A DNA stretch of 28,539 nt from a virus. Location: the IMG/VR virus record IMGVR_UViG_3300005524_000018, positions 1 through 28,539 of that record; one strand, given 5' to 3'. This document shows positions 24,001-28,539 of this stretch, one piece after another. The translations under genes were made by a program, and so were the position numbers. Below the pieces are notes generated by a model. The model worked only from the letters and a program-made list of their open reading frames with translations, searched no databases and was not told the origin of the DNA. Position 1 is the stretch's first letter; every line of letters starts with the position of its first letter.

Positions 24001-25139
24001 CCCTCAACATCGGCGCCGGGACGGACTATGTGAGTGTCCCCGGGTACGCGCCCGCCGCCACCCCCCAGCATCTGGTGATCACGTTCCCGCCCGGGGGGGG
24101 GGACGTGACCGTGTTCCTGAACGGGGTGGAAACCTCCACCACCGTGCAGGTCCCGGCGATCCAGCAGCTGCAGGCGGTGATCCTCGGCCCGGGCCGTTAC
24201 GCCTACGACGTCACCAAAGCCACCCCCTACTACGCGTTCAACTTCACCGCCGCGCATCTGGCGGTGTACGGGTACGTGCTCACCCCCACCCAGGTCGCCA
24301 ACCACTATGAGGCCGGCGCGGCGGGCTGGGCGGGCGCGACCGGGCCGCTGCGGTACGCGCAGGTGCTCACCTGGGCGCGGGTGGGGATGAAACGCGGCGG
24401 CCCGGCGTGGTTCCCCGCCTACGGGTGGGCGGAAACCACCCGCCTGTCCGAGGCGTACCAGATGGAAGGGTCCAGCGTCGCGGACATCCTCGCCCAGGTC
24501 ACCGGGTCGGAGGGGGGCCGCTGCTACGTGCAGCCGAACGGGTCGGTGACCTACCTGCAACGCTGGTCCGGGTACAACCGGTCCGGGACGGTGATCCTCG
24601 GCGACAACCCCCAGGTTGGGGAAATCCCCATGGAACCCGGGGTGTCGTACGGGTTCGACAACACCTACCTGTACAACGAGGTCACCTCCACCCAGGAACG
24701 CGGCCCCGCCCAGTACGTGACAATCACCCAGCGTGACCCGGCCAGCCAGGGCCAGTTTTTCAACCGGTCCGCCCTGTCGCTGCAGTCGTATGTGGTGTCC
24801 CCCTACGACGTGGGTGACGTGGTCACCTGGAACCTGGCCCGGTACAAGAACCCGTTCCTGTACGTCAAGCAGATCAGTGTGGAAGCGGCGTCGAAACCGC
24901 AGCTCGCGTTCCCCGCGCTGCTTGCGGTTGGCAACAACGACGTGGTCACCACCAGCCGGCGTCCCCTCGGCGGCGCACCGATCACCCAGACCGGGGTGAT
25001 CCAGAAAGTGAGCACGTCCATCGGCCCTGGCACGTGGCACATCACCTACACGGTGTGGCCGTACACCGCAGACGCGGCCGCGTTGCAGTCGGACGTGGCC
25101 CCGTACTCGCAGCTCGGCGGCAGCAACCTCCCCTGGTAG
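21057..25139 (+). CDS. Large multidomain minor tail protein with carbohydrate-binding-like and LamG-like domains (1360 aa)
   Basis: GTG 21057 follows GAGGAGGG. Two related beta domains (about 1-210 and 285-505) flank a Gly/Thr-rich 69-bp tandem repeat (about 216-278). Residues about 510-600 (DYTWDGQYTGWTDITTRAL, AGTLECALSNVDGAFTPGN) look like an actinophage minor tail core. Residues about 602-752 resemble a carbohydrate-binding jelly roll (MGMEAGTEGWSGQNG, then a WTQVTFTGVTPPAGA segment). Residues about 830-1085 resemble a LamG/concanavalin-type lectin (YFPCNEQYSL, FTVEFWFIYTDEF, VFLNGVETSTT, ANHYEAG). The C-terminus (SVADILAQVTGSEGGRCYVQ, YDVGDVVTWNLARYKNP) resembles tail hub proteins. Probably a tail-tip/adhesion protein binding host surface glycans (inference). 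Confidence 0.8.
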   Translation: MAWSFVGYTTATPDGTTSVTVSVPSGVQNGDFLLLALVGYSSGVPSVPSGWTVLYNESLPARAADGFILAWRVASSEPASYTITDSSSIWPSAVMYAVRGGASSSPVAGYSLQTSSSYQTTLNPPSYTQKQTGSLLIYGFGGVNSAGSGGGGLVLPSPASMLAGSSTGDVNNTHGGSDLGVLACTATGPGPATITTGVDEANSVVEVVPATTAVTGTGSVGMPAAGVAGTGTVANPVTGTGTGGLAALGVAGTGTVANPVTGTGSVGMPALGAAGTGSNGISLTVLQTVNGGVQDDYGLDSVPFSLRQPGRSALVVFAAWNLAHGTDQMGAAVPAVNVTDSASNLWYQIGISPPMAGARCAIWVAPTARQVEWVSVALTGWAYATSYTVCEVTGLPPLPVVDFTVTTSNPQTSTLTLSGVTSESSVAFAAACAGDISVTMTTPPAGWAQITDHSIGTSPYGAQIWSYWQTTPTAPGATVDASWTLSAGVPAAAVLACIHAAPAIPQQISPDFPLLQLEAAFGATPGDPSASVDYTWDGQYTGWTDITTRALDSAGNANITYSMGRSYGLAQEEAGTLECALSNVDGAFTPGNTASPYYSNALNPNMGMEAGTEGWSGQNGATITTSSQYAYTGSYSLQVTPDGTTAYPGVWSVLVPVNVNYPYSVSAWFYCPTGYAAGAEVNILWYDAAQAYLSTSSPPQAVPLPAGQWTQVTFTGVTPPAGAAYAALAAQLSGTPPASAVFCVDEAAITTGSSAVKTGLVTLETPVRLTCWWNGTRYPLWMGYVESWPQEWPHMPQWGFSKMTATDAVGVLSSAYMYSAVEGEVLTAQPYAYFPCNEQYSLAEEGLYTVYIPADAGGLTAVNYATGNTRTAIYLDGESAQVNTGMAVNLLGDSATGMGTSSYQAQDQYDRGPALVYTDPDLPVNSGSNGFTVEFWFIYTDEFSKCTILSLWGGPSAFIASTAPYTAGGFFNVDFNNAGPGTLNIGAGTDYVSVPGYAPAATPQHLVITFPPGGGDVTVFLNGVETSTTVQVPAIQQLQAVILGPGRYAYDVTKATPYYAFNFTAAHLAVYGYVLTPTQVANHYEAGAAGWAGATGPLRYAQVLTWARVGMKRGGPAWFPAYGWAETTRLSEAYQMEGSSVADILAQVTGSEGGRCYVQPNGSVTYLQRWSGYNRSGTVILGDNPQVGEIPMEPGVSYGFDNTYLYNEVTSTQERGPAQYVTITQRDPASQGQFFNRSALSLQSYVVSPYDVGDVVTWNLARYKNPFLYVKQISVEAASKPQLAFPALLAVGNNDVVTTSRRPLGGAPITQTGVIQKVSTSIGPGTWHITYTVWPYTADAAALQSDVAPYSQLGGSNLPW
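21702..21890 (+). repeat. 69-bp tandem repeat, about 2.7 units
   Basis: Unit 1 is 21702-21770, unit 2 is 21771-21839, and unit 3 is partial from 21840. Each encodes 23 residues, such as GTGSVGMPAAGVAGTGTVAN and so on. The stretch lies between two similar N-terminal domains of the 1360-aa tail protein and probably acts as a flexible linker. Confidence 0.85.
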
Positions 25140-25192
25140 CAGCCGCCCCCCTGAACCCAGCCAGTTCCGGAGAGAGAGAGAGGGGGTGGGGG

Positions 25193-27046
25193 ATGCCGGT
25201 GCCGCCGGGTGCGTGGCTGCAAGACGGGATGATCAGCGCCCAGCAGCTCAACACCGACCTGTACTCGTTCGACGGGACAGGGATGGCAGCCAACGGCATC
25301 TTGTTCCACACCCACCGGCCCGCGGTGCTCGAGGTGATGGGCGCGGGTGCGGCCACGGTGGCGGGGGCGGCGGTTAATTCCCAGCCGCGTGGTGTATGGT
25401 CCAACCTGGGGTCGTTCAAGGGCTTGGGGACCGCGTACGCGGTGCTGGACACCAGTGCCCTGTTCGGGCTGGGGTCCGACAACCCGGCCCAGTACGCCAC
25501 GTTCGAATCGGGGTATGTGGCGTCCACCCTGAACGGCACCGCGGGGGCGAAAAAAACCTCCGGCGGGTGGGTGCTGGCGTGGGTGTTCCCGTCCCTGGGT
25601 CACCCGTCGGCCCCCACCTCCCCCGGGACCGGGTGCGGGTTCTACCAGAAAGGAAGCCCTGTTTCCTACGGGGTGATCCAAACCGGGTCCACCAGCCGGG
25701 ATGACTGCCCGTTCTGCCTGGATTTGCTCAACACTGGGGGGGCGGTGTTCTCCCCGGCCGTGTTCTGCGGGTCCTCCAACGCGGCGGGGTTCTCCGTCGC
25801 GGCGAACGGCACCGGCACGTGCGGGGAGATGCCCCGCATGGGCGGGTTCTGGGTGTCGGTCAGCCAGGACGGCGCGGCCCTGACGGTCACCTCACCCCCC
25901 TCCATCCCCGTCACCTACACCCCCGCCACCCAGATCACCCAGGCCAGCTTCGGCAGCAACATCTCCGCCATCTGCAACTTCCTGAACTACCCGCCGTGCC
26001 TGCGGGTGTCCCAGCAGCTCACCACCACGGTGACCGCCGGCACGTACACGACGGTGCCGTTCACCGCCACCCCCAGTGTCGACAGTTACGCCGGGTTCAG
26101 CACAACGTCGTCCACGTACACGGTGCCGGTGTCCGGGGTGTACCTGGTCCACGCGAACGTGATCTTCTCCGGGAACTCCACCTCCGGGAACCGGGCCGCC
26201 TACCTGCTGGTCAACGGCACCCGGGTTTTCGGCGGCAACTATCTCGCGAACAGCCAGCAGTACATGGGCACCGGGACGCCCATCACCCGGATACTCGACC
26301 TGCGCGCCGGTGACACCATCCAGGTGGGGGTGTACTCCACCGCGTCCACCACGCTGGGTACCTACCCGTCCCGGCTGGTGGTGTGCTGGCTGTCGGCCCT
26401 CGGCTCCGGGCTGGGTTACACGGTTCCGGACACCACGTGGCGGTGGACGGCCGGCACCCCCGGCTCCCAGCTTCCCGCCCTGTTCACCCGCTACATCGGC
26501 AACGACCTGAACTTCCTGGTCAGCAAACCGTACGCGCTGGCGTACCAGGCCACCGCGCAGCCCCTCACCCTCGGCTCATGGACCGCGGTGCGCATGGACA
26601 CGGTGGCGGGGATGATCCACGGGTCACCGGGGGACAACTACGGCGGCTGGTCCACATCCCTGTCCGCCACCATCGGGGGCACTAAAGTGCCGGGGCTCGC
26701 CGGGTACCAGGCGAAAGTACCCGGCTGGTACCTGGTGTTCCACGAAACCAGTGTGACAGTGTCGCCGTCGTCCCCGGCGGAGGTTGTCGCGGGGATCATC
26801 TGCCCCACCTCCGGGGGCATTCCCCAGCCCACGGACTCTACCGGCACCCAGGTGGACTGGTACCAGCATGTGCAGTGCGGGGGACTGTCCGGCGGCCCCC
26901 CCGCCGCGACCGCGATCGGCTTGTACTACCTGGCGGCCGGGGAGTACGTGATTCCCGCGGTCATGCCGCAGGACAACCCGTCGTCCCCGTCAACCAGTAT
27001 TTCCAGTTACAACTCCTCGTTCGGCTGCGTCTGGGTCACCGCCTGA
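25193..27046 (+). CDS. Minor tail protein with two C1q-like beta domains (617 aa)
   Basis: ATG 25193 follows a long purine-rich stretch (GGAGAGAGAGAGAG and GGGGGTGGGG). The frame opens earlier (25034) but inside the preceding gene. The N-terminus (WLQDGMISAQQLNTDLYSFDG) is typical of actinophage tail proteins downstream of the hub. Residues about 272-400 resemble a C1q/TNF-like domain: YTTVPFTATPSVDSY, TYTVPVSGVYLVHANVIFSG, RAAYLLVNGTRVFGG, LDLRAGDTIQVGVYS. Residues about 456-617 look like a second domain of the same type (GWYLVFHETSVTV, YYLAAGEYVIPAV). Such domains trimerise and bind ligands in tail fibres. The function as adhesin is inferred. Confidence 0.78.
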   Translation: MPVPPGAWLQDGMISAQQLNTDLYSFDGTGMAANGILFHTHRPAVLEVMGAGAATVAGAAVNSQPRGVWSNLGSFKGLGTAYAVLDTSALFGLGSDNPAQYATFESGYVASTLNGTAGAKKTSGGWVLAWVFPSLGHPSAPTSPGTGCGFYQKGSPVSYGVIQTGSTSRDDCPFCLDLLNTGGAVFSPAVFCGSSNAAGFSVAANGTGTCGEMPRMGGFWVSVSQDGAALTVTSPPSIPVTYTPATQITQASFGSNISAICNFLNYPPCLRVSQQLTTTVTAGTYTTVPFTATPSVDSYAGFSTTSSTYTVPVSGVYLVHANVIFSGNSTSGNRAAYLLVNGTRVFGGNYLANSQQYMGTGTPITRILDLRAGDTIQVGVYSTASTTLGTYPSRLVVCWLSALGSGLGYTVPDTTWRWTAGTPGSQLPALFTRYIGNDLNFLVSKPYALAYQATAQPLTLGSWTAVRMDTVAGMIHGSPGDNYGGWSTSLSATIGGTKVPGLAGYQAKVPGWYLVFHETSVTVSPSSPAEVVAGIICPTSGGIPQPTDSTGTQVDWYQHVQCGGLSGGPPAATAIGLYYLAAGEYVIPAVMPQDNPSSPSTSISSYNSSFGCVWVTA

Positions 27047-27089
27047 CCACTGCTTTCTTGCCCGGCACCAGGTGTGAGGGGGGTGGGTG

Positions 27090-28539
27090 GTGGCGTCGCC
27101 GTATGTTCTGGACCCCACCCCGGTGCTTGCCTCCGGGGACCTGGCTGGCTGGTCCGCGTCCGGCGGGGTCATCCAGGCCCTGGTGGACACGTCCGCGCCG
27201 TCCCCGAACGCCTGGTCGGTGGAACTGACCGCCGGGGGGGCGTCCGGTGACCCGGCCATGGTGTCGCCGCCGTTCCCGGTCACCCCCGGCGGGGTGTACT
27301 ACATCGCGGGGAACCTGATGAGCCAGGCCCCCCTCACCGCCCAGGCCGGCCTGCTGTGGGCGGGCCCGGGGGGGCCGGTGATGCCGCCGCAGCCGTCCAC
27401 GTACACGGTGCCGCTGCTCGGCGGGGCGTGGCAGGCGTTCACCACGTTCTTCACCGCCCCGCCGGGGGTGTCGTTCGCGCAACTGTGGGCCGGGTTCGCC
27501 GCCACCAACCCGTACGTCACCCAGGTGCTCGCCGACGCGCCAGACGCGTACTGGCAGCTCGCCGACCAGGGCGGGTCAACCAGTACAGCGGACTCGTCGG
27601 GGAACGGCAACACCGGCACCCCCAGCAATGTCACGTTCGGGGCCGCTGGACCGGTTCCCGGTGTCACCGCAGCCGTGTTCAACGGCACCACCTCCCAGGT
27701 CACCACCGGTTACAACCCCGCATCCCCGGCGGTGACGGTGGAAGCCTGGGTGAACCTGAACGGTCACACGCAAACCGGGTCGCCGCGGATCGCCGCGAAC
27801 TCACTGACCGACGCCAACCCGGCCACGCAAGGCGGGTTCGAACTGTGGCTGTCGTCGGCTGGTGTGCCGCAGGTGAGTTTCGGTACCGGCACCGCAGGGG
27901 TGACAGTCGCGGCTACGTCCGCGTTGCCGGCCACCGGGTGGACGTACCTGGCCGCCACGTGGGACGGCACCACGGTCACGTTGTACGTGAACGGTGCCGT
28001 AGCCGCGACCGGTTCCCTGCCGGGGTCACTGCCCGCCGGCCCCAGCGACGTGGGGATCGGGTACAACCCCGCAGCGAACGGTGACTTCTTCGCCGGTGAC
28101 ATCGCCCAGGTCGCTGTCTACCCGGTTGCGCTGGACCCTGGCCGGGTCGCCGCGCACTACGCCGCCGTAGCCGCCACCGTCCCTGTCATCCCGGCCGGGA
28201 CTGTGCTGGAAGCCCAGGCGCTGGCCGTGTCAGCGGGACAGCCCGCAGCGATCCCGCCCGGTTCGATCACCAACGACCTGCTCGCCCCGAACGCGGTCGG
28301 TCCCGGGCAGATCGCGCCCGGCGCGATCGACGGGCAGACCCTCAGCAACATGACCGTCAACGGGCAGCAGATCAACTCCGCCGGGATCAGTTTGCCCGCC
28401 GGCCCCAACAACGCCATGCTGGTGTACTCCTCCGCCGCTCCCACGTCGGTGGAAACGTTCACAAGCTCGGGGACGTGGACGTGCCCCAACGGGGTGACGG
28501 TGGTGCAATGCGAATGCTGGGGGGGCGGCGGGGGTGGCG
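27090..28539 (+). CDS. Tail adhesin with LamG domain and Gly-rich end (partial, runs off the window)
   Basis: GTG 27090 (or the adjacent GTG 27087) follows GAGGGGGG; the frame stays open for 483 codons to the window edge. Residues about 1-140 are a carbohydrate-binding-like beta domain (GDLAGWSASGGV, WQAFTTFFTAPPG). Residues about 150-360 form a LamG-like lectin domain (DAYWQLADQGGSTSTADSSG, VTVEAWVNLNGH, TYLAATWDGTTVTLYVNG, GDIAQVAVYPVALD). Then repeats such as IPPGSITNDLLAPNAVGPGQ lead to FTSSGTWTCPNGV and CECWGGGGG, the start of the Gly-rich tail tip domain found in phage receptor-binding proteins. A receptor-binding role is likely from the domains and place. Confidence 0.8.
   Translation, partial: MASPYVLDPTPVLASGDLAGWSASGGVIQALVDTSAPSPNAWSVELTAGGASGDPAMVSPPFPVTPGGVYYIAGNLMSQAPLTAQAGLLWAGPGGPVMPPQPSTYTVPLLGGAWQAFTTFFTAPPGVSFAQLWAGFAATNPYVTQVLADAPDAYWQLADQGGSTSTADSSGNGNTGTPSNVTFGAAGPVPGVTAAVFNGTTSQVTTGYNPASPAVTVEAWVNLNGHTQTGSPRIAANSLTDANPATQGGFELWLSSAGVPQVSFGTGTAGVTVAATSALPATGWTYLAATWDGTTVTLYVNGAVAATGSLPGSLPAGPSDVGIGYNPAANGDFFAGDIAQVAVYPVALDPGRVAAHYAAVAATVPVIPAGTVLEAQALAVSAGQPAAIPPGSITNDLLAPNAVGPGQIAPGAIDGQTLSNMTVNGQQINSAGISLPAGPNNAMLVYSSAAPTSVETFTSSGTWTCPNGVTVVQCECWGGGGGG

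Noticed and set aside
27356-28084. 242-codon + strand frame in the last gene region.
   Set aside because: It is a shifted frame of the open-ended adhesin that starts at 27090; the adhesin frame shows clear LamG-type sequence while this one is Arg/Gly/His-rich.
1-28539. CRISPR arrays, tRNA genes, insertion sequences, integrase or attachment sites.
   Set aside because: No regularly spaced repeats with unique spacers, no cloverleaf-like segments, no transposase or integrase motifs were seen; the only direct repeats lie inside genes.

Overview
This window is the virion structural module of a tailed dsDNA phage or prophage with siphovirus-type (long non-contractile tail) architecture. All supported genes lie on the + strand, are tightly packed (many ATGA/GTGA overlaps) and follow the usual head-to-tail order. 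Very high GC, extreme G/C at third codon positions, frequent GTG starts and strong GGAGG-type ribosome binding sites point to a high-GC actinobacterial host. The host is inferred, not shown. No integrase, lysis, replication, tRNA or bacterial gene is visible, so phage versus prophage cannot be decided.

Head module (about 1-12.4 kb): the tail end of an unknown gene is followed by a giant 1412-aa portal protein. It is fused to a MuF-like domain, a Nudix hydrolase domain and a ParB/sulfiredoxin-like C-terminus. Next come two small genes, then a 975-aa prohead protease that seems to carry scaffold functions and a DnaJ-like zinc-finger insert. The major capsid protein has an Ig/FN3-like insertion. 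After it come a small beta protein, three consecutive zinc-finger proteins (one with a SAP-like end) and a head-tail connector.

Tail module (about 12.4 kb to the end): a tiny basic protein, a putative tail terminator, a repeat-containing small protein and the major tail protein come first. They are followed by the G/GT tail assembly chaperone pair with a -1 slippery site (CCCAAAC), an HK97-gp10-like protein in an unusual position, and a 1491-aa tape measure protein ending in a lytic transglycosylase domain. The last part holds small tail genes and three large minor tail/adhesin proteins rich in LamG, carbohydrate-binding-like and C1q-like domains. The last of these runs off the window.

The genes would work together as follows: portal, protease/scaffold and capsid build the prohead; connector and terminator proteins join it to the tail; chaperones and tape measure set the tail tube made of major tail protein; the distal proteins bind and penetrate the host envelope. 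Strong hairpins lie directly behind the capsid and major tail genes, with a terminator-like element before the third gene that has a special start motif, so expression appears punctuated at the most abundant products. One translation-start motif (AAGGAGCTGTGTG) is reused at three genes, and an exact 90-bp in-frame duplication links the portal and protease genes. No gene-free stretch longer than 300 bases exists in the window.
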